Shown here: positions 17,893 to 27,642 of the stretch, piece after piece
Layout of the letters: every line of letters begins with the position of its first letter
Numbering within the stretch: the stretch's first letter is position 1
Assembly: GCA_965248135.1 (NCBI GenBank)
Contig: CBDFIN010000009.1
Coordinates: 251,611-315,610 of the forward strand
Direction: 5' to 3'
Source: SZUA-100 sp965248135
Lineage (GTDB): Bacteria; Pseudomonadota; Alphaproteobacteria; Rhizobiales; Rhizobiaceae
DNA length: 64,000 nt
Translations under genes and position numbers: made by a program
The notes under the pieces: generated by a model
The model's database searches: none
What the model saw: the letters and a program-made list of their open reading frames with translations, nothing else
What the model was told of the DNA's origin: nothing

Positions 17893-19286
17893 CAGCATGC
17901 GTAACATCCGGCGACAAATCCGAAAGCAATTGCAGTCAAGAGGCCATTACCTGACAGGTAGCCGGAAACGTCGGGGCCAGATACGCCACAAGCCGCACCT
18001 CCCCCGGCGAAGAGATTTGCAAACGGCACGTTGTTTTCATCCACCACTTTCGCCTGTTGATTGATCACCAACCCGCCCTGGGTATGAAACAGCGCACCGG
18101 TCACTTTGACAGCGAAATAGGGGGCGACAAACTGATGCGCGTCATGAAAAGTCCGGCCGAAGTGGTCATCGGTTTGGGCCGCACGCATTGCGCTTATCTC
18201 GGCAAATGTTTCCTCAAGCACATGTAAGGGCAGGTTGGTTCTTTCTGCAAGTTGCGGTATGTCCTCGGCCTGCTTGACCGCATGCACCTCAAGAGCATCG
18301 CGATAGTCTGGAAATGACATTGCGAACTCGTGTATGCGCTGATCATAAATGTTCCATGCAACACCCGAAGGCTGTGACAACACCGCCACCGCCTGTTCAG
18401 AATAGCCGCCAAGCTCGTTGGAAAATCGTTTTGCATCCAGATTGACCTGAATACCTCCCTCCATCATCACCGCCCAGGTGATCAATATTCCATGTGGGTG
18501 AGCGAGCGACCCGTGGCCCTGATAACCGGAAAGGTGTTTGATCTTCGCCCCAAGCTGCTCACCCCAGATGATTGCATCACCCTTGTTGCCGGCGTGGCCA
18601 TAATACACTCCGGTCGCAATTTCCGGGATGTATTTGCGAACCAGTTCCCCGTTGCCGCCATAGCCATTGCAAGCCAGTATAAGCGCATTACAGCCAATCG
18701 TTTCCACCGCCCCATCCGGTCGTTGAACCGACACTGCAATGATCGACTTGTCTTCGCTCACATAAAGGGTGGTGGCCCTTGCATTGGTCACCACGGAGAT
18801 ATCCGAACATTGGATAGCTTTCATCAATCGGGCATGAAGTGCGGCACCGGTTTTTTCCGGCACCGTGTGCATGCGATGATGAGAGTGGCCGGGATAGAGA
18901 AAATCATCCAAAACAATCCATTCCAACCCGTGCCGATCGGCCAACCACTCCAGCGCTTCGCCAATATGTTGGGTGGCGAGTTTGGTAAGATCGCGGTCAG
19001 CAAGGTCTTTGGATTTATCACCAATGTCTGCGGCAAACTGCAAAGGGCTGTCGCCATTGGTGCCGATTGATTTTTGAAATCGTGTTGCCGCGGCTGGCAC
19101 AAAACCCGATGACATGGATGTGGACCCGGCCGGAGATGCATCCCTTTCCAGCACCAGCACATCCGCGCCACCTTCTTTAGCCTTTAGTGCCGCGACCAGC
19201 CCGCAAGCACCGGCGCCGATCACAACCACATCGGTTGTCGCATCGATGGTTGATGGGGCTTTGAAACTGATACTCGCGTCGGTCAT
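17889..19286 (-). CDS. FAD-dependent dehydrogenase (fumarate reductase/ketosteroid dehydrogenase superfamily)
   Basis: The 465-residue protein has an N-terminal FAD-binding Rossmann motif VVVIGAGACGLVAALKAKEGG, a second GG-type GCNALILACNGYGGN motif and a C-terminal flavin-closing segment LFAGGGAACGVSGPDVSGYLSGNGL. This layout matches the superfamily containing fumarate reductase flavoproteins, tricarballylate dehydrogenase and 3-ketosteroid dehydrogenases, which oxidise or reduce a C-C bond next to a carboxylate or ketone. It is the last gene of the catabolic operon and overlaps the isochorismatase-fold gene by 4 bp. The C-terminus (GFVAGCYACC) ends at the repeat and may be shortened. Confidence 0.82.
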   Translation of the reverse strand: MTDASISFKAPSTIDATTDVVVIGAGACGLVAALKAKEGGADVLVLERDASPAGSTSMSSGFVPAAATRFQKSIGTNGDSPLQFAADIGDKSKDLADRDLTKLATQHIGEALEWLADRHGLEWIVLDDFLYPGHSHHRMHTVPEKTGAALHARLMKAIQCSDISVVTNARATTLYVSEDKSIIAVSVQRPDGAVETIGCNALILACNGYGGNGELVRKYIPEIATGVYYGHAGNKGDAIIWGEQLGAKIKHLSGYQGHGSLAHPHGILITWAVMMEGGIQVNLDAKRFSNELGGYSEQAVAVLSQPSGVAWNIYDQRIHEFAMSFPDYRDALEVHAVKQAEDIPQLAERTNLPLHVLEETFAEISAMRAAQTDDHFGRTFHDAHQFVAPYFAVKVTGALFHTQGGLVINQQAKVVDENNVPFANLFAGGGAACGVSGPDVSGYLSGNGLLTAIAFGFVAGCYACC

Positions 19287-19885
19287 CCTTGCCGGATCAA
19301 TTCAGTGGCTTGCCGGCAGGTCATGGTGGCGGCAACCGTTGCCAGATCCGCCAGGGCATGTTCATGAGTCTGTCGCGAAAAACTGGCGCAGCCGTCGGAC
19401 AAGACAGTTGTGTTGAAATCCCTGACATGCGCACCGCGCACCGTTGAAGCAACACCACCATTGGTAACGATACCGCCGACAAACAGGTTTTCAATACCCG
19501 CTTTGCGCAACACCCATTCCATGCGCGTCATATAAAATGCCGAATAGGCAACCTTCTCCACCACGAGATCTGCCGGTTGCAATTCATCCACCAGTGCATT
19601 CCCCCAACTGCCTGGCATGAAATCGCCTTTTTGGAGAAACGGGCGCATCTTTTTCAAATGGGGTGCAATAAATGGCTCGCCAGCCTTTCCCGGAACCAAT
19701 GTAAACTGGGTCGAGACAACCCAGCCACCCTTTTGCCGCAGCGCCTGCGCTACCGGCAGCACGTTGGCGGGAAGGGTCGCAATATCTGCGCTGGTCTGGT
19801 TTCCGCGCCCATAGGCTCCGTCCGGGTGCAGAAAATCATTTTGCAGATCAACGATCAAAAGGGCGGTTTTTTGCAGATCTGACAT
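19283..19885 (-). CDS. Isochorismatase-fold protein lacking the nucleophilic cysteine
   Basis: A 200-residue isochorismatase-superfamily protein with the Asp motif LIVDLQNDFLHPDG and the Lys motif VEKVAYSAF, two members of the usual Asp-Lys-Cys triad. The third position, normally Cys in a TNxCV motif, reads VTNGGVAST: Gly replaces Cys. Cys-hydrolase relatives include N-carbamoylsarcosine amidase, maleamate amidase and nicotinamidase; Cys-less relatives include true isochorismatases such as PhzD and EntB. It is encoded between hyuA (TAATG overlap) and the FAD dehydrogenase (ATGA overlap). In a hydantoin-type pathway one expects a carbamoylase here, but the missing Cys argues for other chemistry. 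Confidence 0.82.
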   Translation of the reverse strand: MSDLQKTALLIVDLQNDFLHPDGAYGRGNQTSADIATLPANVLPVAQALRQKGGWVVSTQFTLVPGKAGEPFIAPHLKKMRPFLQKGDFMPGSWGNALVDELQPADLVVEKVAYSAFYMTRMEWVLRKAGIENLFVGGIVTNGGVASTVRGAHVRDFNTTVLSDGCASFSRQTHEHALADLATVAATMTCRQATELIRQG

Positions 19886-21938
19886 TAGGAGACCTCATCG
19901 TTGATGATAACGTTACCGTATTCATCTATTTGGCCTACCAGACCAGGATCGATGAAAATCGTCGAATCAGGCTGCTCAAGCAATGCCGGTCCGGTGATTT
20001 TCTCGCCGATTGCCAGTTCGAGCCTTTGATAGATTTTCGCCTCGGTGAACCTGCCATCGGCATAGATTGTTCGAACGCCGGATTGGCATTCGTGTTGAGG
20101 TTTTCCATCAAGTGGTGCAAATACCCGCATGTCCAGGTCCGGACGTGTGCCAATCACTGCAATTCTATAGTTCATTATACGAATTGGTATTGCATCAAGA
20201 AGACGACCATAAGCCTCCAAATAGGCAGCTTCGAATGCTGCTTTTATGCTTCCCGGCTGAAGCCCGTTTTACTGCTGGCGATTGGTACACTGACACTGTG
20301 GGTTTGACCGAGATAGAGCATGTCCAATTCGAATTCATGGTCGATCTGGGAGAAAGAAATACCAGCACCTGCCAACATCGCTTGCGCACTGTCGGCAACA
20401 TTTTTCATCTCTTCAGCCAATTTCTGTGGATCGATTTGATCAAGCATTCTATTCACGGTTTGCACCCGATCCTGCCGCATATCTGCAACAACACAACCTA
20501 ATGCAGACGTCACGCCAGGGTAACGTGGAATGATGGCAGAGCGTAACCCCACATCCCTGATCAATGCGCCGGTATGCAAGGCCCCACCGCCACCAAACGG
20601 CATTGCCGCAAATTTGGTTGGGTCATGGCCCTTTTCAATCGAAACCAGGCGAATGGCACCGGCCATTTTAGAGTTGGCAATGCGCAAAACGGCCTCCGCC
20701 GCATCTTCGATGCCAAGTTCCAGAGGCACCGCCAGTTTGCTGTAAATAGCTTGGCGCGATGCACCGACATCCAGACGATCCAGTTTCCCTCCAATTGGCC
20801 TGTCCGGATTGATACGGCCCAAAACCAGATTGGCGTCAGTTACCGTTGGGCAATCGTTGCCGAGACCGTAGCAAACCGGTCCTGGATCTGATCCGGCAGA
20901 TTCCGGCCCGACCCTCAACAGGCCGCTGGCATCGACCCAGGCGATAGATCCCCCACCAGCGCCAATGGTGGTGATTTCAATCATCGGTGTCCTGACCACC
21001 ATGCCAAAATCAATGGAAGTCTGCGCAGCCAAAGCGGCTTCGCCCTTCGATACCAGCGAAACATCGAAGGAGGTTCCGCCCATATCGCAGGTGATGATAT
21101 TTTCAAAGCCGGCCGCATCGGCAATTGCCATTCCCGCAATAACACCTGCCGCTGGACCCGACAGTGCGGTGCGGACCGGATATCGCTTGGCGATATCAAT
21201 AGACATGACACCGCCATTAGACTGAACGATCAAAATATCCCCTGTGAAAGATTGTTCCTTTAGGCCGCTTTCCAACCGGTCCAGATAAGAGGAAACCACC
21301 GGCTGTAAATAGGCATTCAAAGTGGCCGTCGACAAACGCTCAAACTCGCGGATCTCAGGTAAAATTTCCGTTGCCGCGGTGACATATGCATTTGGCCATA
21401 TTGATCTGACCGCTTCTACAGCGTGTACCTCATTTTCGCTGTTTGCATAGCCGTTGACAAAGAACACGCAGACGGCTTCACAATTATCGCCCATCAGTTC
21501 AACTGCCCGGGATTTGACCTCGTTTAAGTCCACCGGTGTCAAAGTAGTTCCATCAGCAAGCGTTCGCTCGTTGACCTCAAGGCGATTGGTCCGTTCGACG
21601 ACAGGTGCGAATGTGCCTCTTAAGCCCCAGGTTGTAGGGCGGTCCCTGCGCCGCATTTCAAGCACATCGCGAAATCCGCTGGTGGTGATGATACCGGTTT
21701 TTCCACCCTTGCGTTCAAGCAGCGCATTTGTACCGACGGTGGTACCGTGAACCACGGTTGCGATTTCGCCAAAATTCTCGATTTTCTGCCCGATGCCCTC
21801 AACAAATCCCTTGGACTGATCCCCCCGGGTTGACGGTACTTTTGATATCGACACTTTTCCGGCTGCCTCATCTAAAATGAAGACATCGGTAAACGTGCCC
21901 CCCACATCGACACCCACCACAAACCGAGAGCCGCTCAT
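19885..21938 (-). pseudogene. hyuA: Hydantoinase/oxoprolinase A subunit, broken by a one-base frameshift
   Basis: The two reading frames together encode a protein of about 684 residues, the normal HyuA length. The first (20244-21938) starts FVVGVDVGGTFTDVF (phosphate-binding loop of the ASKHA ATPase fold) and contains CDMGGTSFDVSL and GGGGALHTGAL. It stops at 20244-20246 right after TGFSREA. The sequence then continues in another frame as SIKAAFEAAYLEAYGRLL and runs to 19885 with the family C-terminus. One extra A in the GAAGC at about 20249-20253 would restore the frame. HyuA with HyuB hydrolyses hydantoins, 5-oxoproline or similar lactams with ATP. It may be a true null allele or a sequencing/assembly error. 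Overlaps hyuB by 4 bp. Confidence 0.88.
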
Positions 21939-23629
21939 GTTTGGTGCCGCCGTTGGGTCAGATCCACGCCATAGTCGGATTTTGCCTGATCAGCGGATAC
22001 CAGGCCCGCATTCAAATCGGCCTCAATGCGAGATCGATCACGCAAATCCGGGTCCCCATAGCCTCCGCCGCCGGGTGTTTCCAGGCGAACTACCTGACCC
22101 TTTGATATTGAGATCCCGACCATTTTCGACTTCATTGGCGGCTGGTGAAATCCGTCTTCCTGCTCGTAGACGAACCGATTGGGTGCGCCGGCACCACCTC
22201 CAACCACCCCGGCAGGTGGAAATTTTCCACGCTCACCAAAAAGAAAAACGTTTGCCTGTTTTTCCAGCAGTTCGATCTCATAGACGGCGCCAAATCCACC
22301 CCTGAATTGACCTGCACCACCTGAATCGGGCCTTAACGCCCATTGATTAAATTTGATCGGGTAAGCAGCTTCCAGAATTTCCAGCGGAGGGATTGTCGCC
22401 GTCGAGATGGGCGCATTTCCATGGTTCAATCCATCACCCGATCCATGCGCGCCATGGCCACCGCCAAAGAATGAAAACATCACCCACCTTTGCCCGTTCT
22501 CGCGGTGCCCCGCCAGAGAAAGCGCATTGATGGTGCCGTATGCACAGGCCATTGCTGTTTCGGGCTGCAACTGTGCCACCGCCTGGAAGACGACATCGAT
22601 CAGTCTCAATATGGTTTCGGTATAACCGCCTACCGGTTTTGGAGCTTTGACGGAAAGCAGAGAGTTTTCGTCAATTCGAAACTCCACGGGTCTTAGCACC
22701 CCGGCATTGGCGGGCACTTCGCTGAATATGTGCTTCAGTGCGACATAACATGCTGCAACGGCGGTCGAACGGGAGATGTTGACCGGTCCGGCACAGGCCG
22801 GCGATGAGCGGGTGAAGTCCATCACCATTTTGTCGTCGTCGATGGTCAGATCCAAAGCAATTTTTAGCGGCTCATCTTTGATACCATCATTATCCAGCCA
22901 GTCTTCGGCCGAAATGGTCCCCGACGGCAAAGCAGAAATCTGGGCACGCATCATTTTTTCCGCACGCGCGGTTAATTCGCCGAGTGTTTCAGCAATCGTT
23001 TCATCACCATATTCGTCCAGCAACTCGTTAATGCGTTTAGTACCCAGATCGAGCGCATTTATCTGTCCGTTAAGGTCGCCGTATAAAGACATCGGCAACC
23101 GCGAATTGGCCGACAGAATATCAACAATGTCCTGCTTGTATTCACCCTGGTCATAGAGCTTCACCGGCGGAATGAGCATTCCCTCCTGAAACGATTCCGT
23201 CGCCGCCGGATTGTAGTTGCCCGGAACATTGCCGCCCACATCGTGCCAATGGCCGACGGACGCAATGTAGCAAAAGACCTTGCCAGCGCGGAATATCGGC
23301 TTTACCAGCCTGAAATCGGAAAGATGGGTGCCACCATCATATGGATCGTTGAATATCCAGACGTCTCCGTCGGCTGGTCCGCCATCTTTTCCAGCTTTTT
23401 CAATGACCGCTTTTACGGCAAATGCCATGACACCAACAAAGATTGGCAATCCGGATTTTCCCTGCACCAGGGTATCTCCGCTCACCGCATCGTAGATGCC
23501 ATGAGAGGCATCATGGGCTTCGGCGATGATCGGGTTGAAGGCCGAACGAAAAAGTGTGGCATCCATTTCATCGGCGATTTGTTCAAGCCTGCCCTTCAAA
23601 ATGGCCAGCGTAATGGAATCAACTGCCAT
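21935..23629 (-). CDS. hyuB: Hydantoinase/oxoprolinase B subunit
   Basis: The 564-residue B subunit of the N-methylhydantoinase/5-oxoprolinase/caprolactamase family. Family motifs are RSAFNPIIAEAHDASHGIYDA near the N-terminus, NDPYDGGTHLSDFRLVKPIF, DFTRSSPACAGPVN, and a Gly-rich C-terminus with PDSGGAGQFRGG and LETPGGGGYGDP. With HyuA it would open a cyclic amide or imide ring in an ATP-dependent step. ATG 23629 is preferred over ATG 23665 because the conserved MAVDSITLAILKGRLEQI start follows it and GGGGATAAGG precedes it; it overlaps the end of the upstream lyase gene by 11 bp. Confidence 0.88.
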   Translation of the reverse strand: MAVDSITLAILKGRLEQIADEMDATLFRSAFNPIIAEAHDASHGIYDAVSGDTLVQGKSGLPIFVGVMAFAVKAVIEKAGKDGGPADGDVWIFNDPYDGGTHLSDFRLVKPIFRAGKVFCYIASVGHWHDVGGNVPGNYNPAATESFQEGMLIPPVKLYDQGEYKQDIVDILSANSRLPMSLYGDLNGQINALDLGTKRINELLDEYGDETIAETLGELTARAEKMMRAQISALPSGTISAEDWLDNDGIKDEPLKIALDLTIDDDKMVMDFTRSSPACAGPVNISRSTAVAACYVALKHIFSEVPANAGVLRPVEFRIDENSLLSVKAPKPVGGYTETILRLIDVVFQAVAQLQPETAMACAYGTINALSLAGHRENGQRWVMFSFFGGGHGAHGSGDGLNHGNAPISTATIPPLEILEAAYPIKFNQWALRPDSGGAGQFRGGFGAVYEIELLEKQANVFLFGERGKFPPAGVVGGGAGAPNRFVYEQEDGFHQPPMKSKMVGISISKGQVVRLETPGGGGYGDPDLRDRSRIEADLNAGLVSADQAKSDYGVDLTQRRHQT

Positions 23630-24494
23630 CCTTATCCCCTTTCTCATAGCGTTTGCCCCGTTCAAGCATTTGCGGGGTGCCGATCAACGAATTGAGTTGG
23701 GAGAAATCCATCATATGAGCCAGGAAAGCATCGTTTGAACCGGTAGTGACAAGACTGGCGTAATAGGCCTCAGCCGTGGCCGAAATGGCGCGAACAATGC
23801 CGCCTGGAAAAATCACCAGATCCAATCCCATTTCCTGCAGCTCACCGGCGTTGAAAGAGGGGGTCTTTCCACCCTCGACCATATTCGCCATCAGCGCGGT
23901 TTTTGAGCCAAGCCGCTCAACTATCTGCAAAAACTGACCGGCGGATTTTGGTGCCTCGACAAAAATGATATCAGCGCCCGCCTCACCATAAGCCTCTGCC
24001 CGGTTGAGTGCAGCCTCAAAGCCTTCAACACCGACCGCATCGCTCCGACCGATAATCAGCGTTTCTTCGCTTTGCCGGGCATCGCAGGCCGCCTTGATTT
24101 TTCCGACCATTTCATCTGTCGAGACAAGGGTCTTGCCGTCCAGATGTCCACACCGCTTTGGTAATGTTTGATCCTCCAGCTGCAATGCCGATGCACCCAT
24201 GCGCTCAAAGGTGCGAACCGTTCGCTGAACATTTAAGGCATTACCAAAACCGTTATCCGCATCGACAATGATGGGGATAGAGATTCGGTCCCGCAGCAAC
24301 GCAATGGTATCGGCAACTTCGCTCATCGAGACCAATCCAAGATCCGGACCACCGGTGCGAGTATAGGCAATCGAGGCACCCGAGAGATAAACGGCCTCGG
24401 CGCTCGCCTGCTCGGCAATCAGCGCCGTCAAAGCATCATATACCCCCGGCGCCACCAGTATTTTTCTTTGCTCTAGTCTCGATTTTAAGCTCAT
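23619..24494 (-). CDS. Isocitrate lyase/PEP mutase superfamily C-C lyase (dimethylmalate lyase-like)
   Basis: The 291-residue TIM-barrel protein has the metal-binding motif VDADNGFGN, the catalytic loop LPKRCGHLDGK with its Cys, and IGRSDA, as in 2-methylisocitrate lyase, oxaloacetate decarboxylase and 2,3-dimethylmalate lyase. Such enzymes split a 2- or 3-hydroxy di/tricarboxylate by retro-aldol chemistry, often releasing pyruvate. Placement directly after LeuCD-like hydro-lyase genes (4-bp overlap) parallels the order dimethylmaleate hydratase then dimethylmalate lyase in Eubacterium barkeri nicotinate fermentation, so a substituted malate is a reasonable substrate. The specific assignment is inference. 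Confidence 0.85.
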   Translation of the reverse strand: MSLKSRLEQRKILVAPGVYDALTALIAEQASAEAVYLSGASIAYTRTGGPDLGLVSMSEVADTIALLRDRISIPIIVDADNGFGNALNVQRTVRTFERMGASALQLEDQTLPKRCGHLDGKTLVSTDEMVGKIKAACDARQSEETLIIGRSDAVGVEGFEAALNRAEAYGEAGADIIFVEAPKSAGQFLQIVERLGSKTALMANMVEGGKTPSFNAGELQEMGLDLVIFPGGIVRAISATAEAYYASLVTTGSNDAFLAHMMDFSQLNSLIGTPQMLERGKRYEKGDKDGS

Positions 24495-24997
24495 AGCGTC
24501 TCTGTCTCGTGGTGAGTTCCTGAAAATCTTTTCTTTAAATGTGGAACCAATCCACCGTCCTGCAGCAGAACTTTCAGATGGTCGGCCAGCGGGTCGAGGG
24601 CGACTATCTTTTGTTTCTCGGTCAGCCGCAGCGTTGCTGAATTGTGATCAAGCACCGCCGCATCCCCATCAGCCACTTCGGCCAGTTCGGTAGAGGTTAA
24701 AACCGGAAGGCCCAGATTGATGGCATTGCGGTGAAATATGCCGGCAAATGAATAGGCTACAACGCCGGCGACACCGAGATACTTCAACGCCTCCGCAGCC
24801 TGTTCCCTGGAAGAACCAACGCCGAAATTCTTGCCGGCGACAAGCACGTCGCCGGGTTTCACCGTTTTTGCGAAATCGGGTCGAACGCCTTCAAGACAAT
24901 GGCCGGCGAGCTGACCAATACCGCCGCGCATATAGAAGCCGGGAGCCAGTTGGTCAGTGTCAATATTGTCACCAAACAAAAATATACGTCCGCTCAT
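24491..24997 (-). CDS. LeuD-type small subunit of an aconitase-superfamily hydro-lyase
   Basis: A 168-residue swivelling-domain subunit with FGDNIDTDQLAPGFYM and the substrate-binding motif GKNFGVGSSREQAAEALKYLG typical of 3-isopropylmalate dehydratase, homoaconitase and dimethylmaleate hydratase small subunits. With the adjacent large subunit it forms a [4Fe-4S] hydro-lyase that moves or adds water across a C=C of a dicarboxylate. Not likely to be the leucine-biosynthetic enzyme, because leuB/leuA are absent and all neighbours are catabolic and transport genes. Overlaps both neighbours by 4 bp. Confidence 0.87.
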   Translation of the reverse strand: MSGRIFLFGDNIDTDQLAPGFYMRGGIGQLAGHCLEGVRPDFAKTVKPGDVLVAGKNFGVGSSREQAAEALKYLGVAGVVAYSFAGIFHRNAINLGLPVLTSTELAEVADGDAAVLDHNSATLRLTEKQKIVALDPLADHLKVLLQDGGLVPHLKKRFSGTHHETETL

Positions 24998-26274
24998 GGA
25001 GTGCTCCCGGGCCGAGGCAGAAACTCGCGTGGATCAACGATCTTGCCGGCAACGGCAGAGGCTGCAACCGTGTAAGGCGACGCCAGCCAAACATTTGAAG
25101 TCATGTCTCCCATCCGGCCTTTGAAGTTTCTTGCGGTCGAGGAAATACACACCGTGTCAGGGCCCAATCGGTGGGCTCCATAACCGGCGCAAATTCCACA
25201 GGAATTAGCAAGTATTTTAGCGCCGGCTTGCTCAAACACCGCCATGATACCGTTGTTAGCCGCCCGCTCCTGGTCCTGCTTCGACGAAGGTGCGACCAAA
25301 AGCTCAACGTCGGGGGCGATTGATTTACCACGCAATATTTCGGCAGCATTGCGCAAATCTTCATACTTGGCACCGGTGCACGCGCCGATATAGGCGACAT
25401 CGATTGGGGTATTTGGGACCAAACCAACATCGACTGAATTTGCCGGCGAGTGTGGCTCAGCAACCTGGGGCACCAGACCTTCGGCATCAAAAACATGGTG
25501 GGCCAGCACTTTGGCGTGTGTTGCGGTCTTGTATTGCTGCCAATCCCCGGCGTCACCGCCCGCGTCTTCGATAAAAGCTTTTGTGACCGTGTCGGGTGCA
25601 ATCAATCCCGTCTGCGCACCAAGTTCGGCAGCCATGTTGGACAAGGTCATGCGTTCCTGCATCGACAGGTGGGTTATCGCCTCACCACAATATTCCAAAG
25701 CCTGATATTGTCCGCCATCCATACCAAGTCTGCCGCAAAGAAAAAGCATCATATCCTTGGCAACAACGCCCTCAGTCAATTGATTTTGCCACTCTATCAA
25801 AATGGTGTCGGGCACCTTCAGCCATATTTCACCGGTTGCCAAAACACCGGCCATTTCGGTTGCCCCAACCCCGAACATGTAAGCACCAAAAGCGCCACCG
25901 GTCGGCGAATGGCTATCGCCGCCAACGATCAGTTGACCAGGTCTCACATGCCCTTTTTCGGGCAGGACAACGTGGCATATTCCTTTCCCGTCATAAAAAC
26001 GAACCTTTCGCTCCTTTGCCCACCGACGAGTGAACTCGAGGATTTGCGCGCCTTCGTCGGTGTCGCCAGGCACAAAGTGGTCCGAGATCAGCACAACTTT
26101 TGACGCATCCCAAAGCCCGGTGCCCAATTCTTGCAGGATCGGTTCAACCCGTCTTGGGCCACCGGAATCATGGATCATCGCAAGATCGACTTTGACCGTA
26201 ACAATTTCGCCGGGTGCCACCTTTTCACGGTTTGCTGCGCGCGCGATAATCTTTTCGGCCAGCGTGGTTCCCAT
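24994..26274 (-). CDS. LeuC-type large subunit of an aconitase-superfamily hydro-lyase
   Basis: A 426-residue large subunit with the three cluster Cys in IGACTGAKYEDLRNAAEIL and ANSCGICAGYG, plus VGGDSHSPTGGAFGAYMFGVG. This size and the HACN-like shape fit 3-isopropylmalate dehydratase, homoaconitase and dimethylmaleate hydratase (DmdA). It would bind [4Fe-4S] and dehydrate or hydrate a substituted malate/maleate. The gene starts 3 bp after dctM and overlaps the small subunit by 4 bp, tying it to TRAP uptake of the substrate. Confidence 0.88.
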   Translation of the reverse strand: MGTTLAEKIIARAANREKVAPGEIVTVKVDLAMIHDSGGPRRVEPILQELGTGLWDASKVVLISDHFVPGDTDEGAQILEFTRRWAKERKVRFYDGKGICHVVLPEKGHVRPGQLIVGGDSHSPTGGAFGAYMFGVGATEMAGVLATGEIWLKVPDTILIEWQNQLTEGVVAKDMMLFLCGRLGMDGGQYQALEYCGEAITHLSMQERMTLSNMAAELGAQTGLIAPDTVTKAFIEDAGGDAGDWQQYKTATHAKVLAHHVFDAEGLVPQVAEPHSPANSVDVGLVPNTPIDVAYIGACTGAKYEDLRNAAEILRGKSIAPDVELLVAPSSKQDQERAANNGIMAVFEQAGAKILANSCGICAGYGAHRLGPDTVCISSTARNFKGRMGDMTSNVWLASPYTVAASAVAGKIVDPREFLPRPGSTP

Positions 26275-26277
26275 GTC

Positions 26278-27615
26278 TCAATTTCCGAAGCTGGGTAGCC
26301 ACAACGCTATGCCGGGCCAAATGATCAACAGCCCGACAAGCAATATCGCACATGCCATGAATGGCACCGCCGACATGTAGATATCCCGCATCGTGGTGTC
26401 GGGTGACGATACCCCTTTCATGACAAACAAAAGAAGGCCAAAGGGCGGGGTGGTAAAGCTGATTTCCAATGCCAGCAATACAACAACGGCAAACCAGATC
26501 AAATCAAATCCAAGCGTCTGCGCGAGCGGGAAGAATATCGGTACCGTCAACAACATCATCGAAAGTTGATCCATGAACATACCGAGGATCAACAAAATTC
26601 CGAACATTACCAACAACATTACCAAGGGATCGAGATCAAACCCCGTGGCCCATTTGATCAAACCGGAACTGGCCCCTGAAAAAGCAAGAAGAGCAGAAAA
26701 TGTGGCGGAACCAAAAATGATCAACAGCGCCATCGTGGTCACCCGCAAAGCGCCGGTCACCGATTTGACACAGTTTTCCCATGTCAGCCTTCTAAAGAGG
26801 ATGGCGAGCAACAAAACACCAATGCAACCGAATGCGGCAGACTCCGACGGCGTGGCCCAACCATAAAGGATGAGCAAGATCACTCCGACGACAATCGAAA
26901 TCATCGGCACCACATCAACCACCAGAAGCCGCAGCCGCAGCCTCCAGGATATCGGTTCAACCGCATAAGATGGCGCCGCATCGGGATCAATCAGACACAT
27001 AGCCAAAATCAAAATGGCGTAAAAACCCGCCAGCAATAGACCGGGTATCACACCGGCTACCAACAGACTGCCGACATCAAGGTTTGCCAATGTCGCCAAC
27101 AAAACCGCCAGTGCAGACGGTGGAATCAGCATGGCAAGACCACCGGTACCAAGAATGGGGCCAATCGCCATGTGCTTCTTGTATCCACGCTTTTTCATCT
27201 CAGGCACCATCAACGACCCAAGCAAAGCTGTGGATCCCATCGACGAGCCCGAAAGGGTGGCAAACGCGGTGCCACCGGCCACGGTCACAAAGGAAAGCCG
27301 CGCTGGTAGCCGTCCCATCAGTCTGTCAATCGCGTTGAACATTTTGCTGGCCAGACCGGTGTGAAAAAATATCTCGCCCATCAGCAAAAACATCGGTACC
27401 GGCATCAGGTTGAATGTTGTTACTGTTGGCAGCGCGTTGTTGGTCAACTGACCGATGCCGCGCGACATCTGCCGAAGCAGGTCTCCACTGCCGCCCATGA
27501 AATAGGTAGCACCGATCATGTTAGCGGCCAAAAACGCCAGTGCAACCGGCACGCCGATGAACATGAAAAACAAGATCATGCTCAACAAAAAGGCGAGGGC
27601 GTAATACCACTCCAT
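26278..27615 (-). CDS. TRAP transporter large permease (DctM family)
   Basis: The 445-residue membrane protein has about 12 transmembrane helices with the DctM-like signatures MPVPMFLLMGEIFFHTGLA, FATLSGSSMGSTALLGSLMVPEMKKRGY and ISFTTPPFGLLLFVMKG. It couples Na+ entry to substrate import together with the small permease 27 bp upstream. Within the operon the order is DctP-DctQ-DctM, then the hydro-lyase genes. Confidence 0.93.
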   Translation of the reverse strand: MEWYYALAFLLSMILFFMFIGVPVALAFLAANMIGATYFMGGSGDLLRQMSRGIGQLTNNALPTVTTFNLMPVPMFLLMGEIFFHTGLASKMFNAIDRLMGRLPARLSFVTVAGGTAFATLSGSSMGSTALLGSLMVPEMKKRGYKKHMAIGPILGTGGLAMLIPPSALAVLLATLANLDVGSLLVAGVIPGLLLAGFYAILILAMCLIDPDAAPSYAVEPISWRLRLRLLVVDVVPMISIVVGVILLILYGWATPSESAAFGCIGVLLLAILFRRLTWENCVKSVTGALRVTTMALLIIFGSATFSALLAFSGASSGLIKWATGFDLDPLVMLLVMFGILLILGMFMDQLSMMLLTVPIFFPLAQTLGFDLIWFAVVVLLALEISFTTPPFGLLLFVMKGVSSPDTTMRDIYMSAVPFMACAILLVGLLIIWPGIALWLPSFGN

Positions 27616-27642
27616 CAGCAGCGTTCGCTTGATTTGGGCAGA

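Noticed and set aside
24491..26274. LeuCD as the leucine-biosynthetic isopropylmalate dehydratase
   Set aside because: No other leucine genes are near; the genes are embedded in a catabolic operon with TRAP uptake and a C-C lyase, and the large subunit is of the short HACN-like type.
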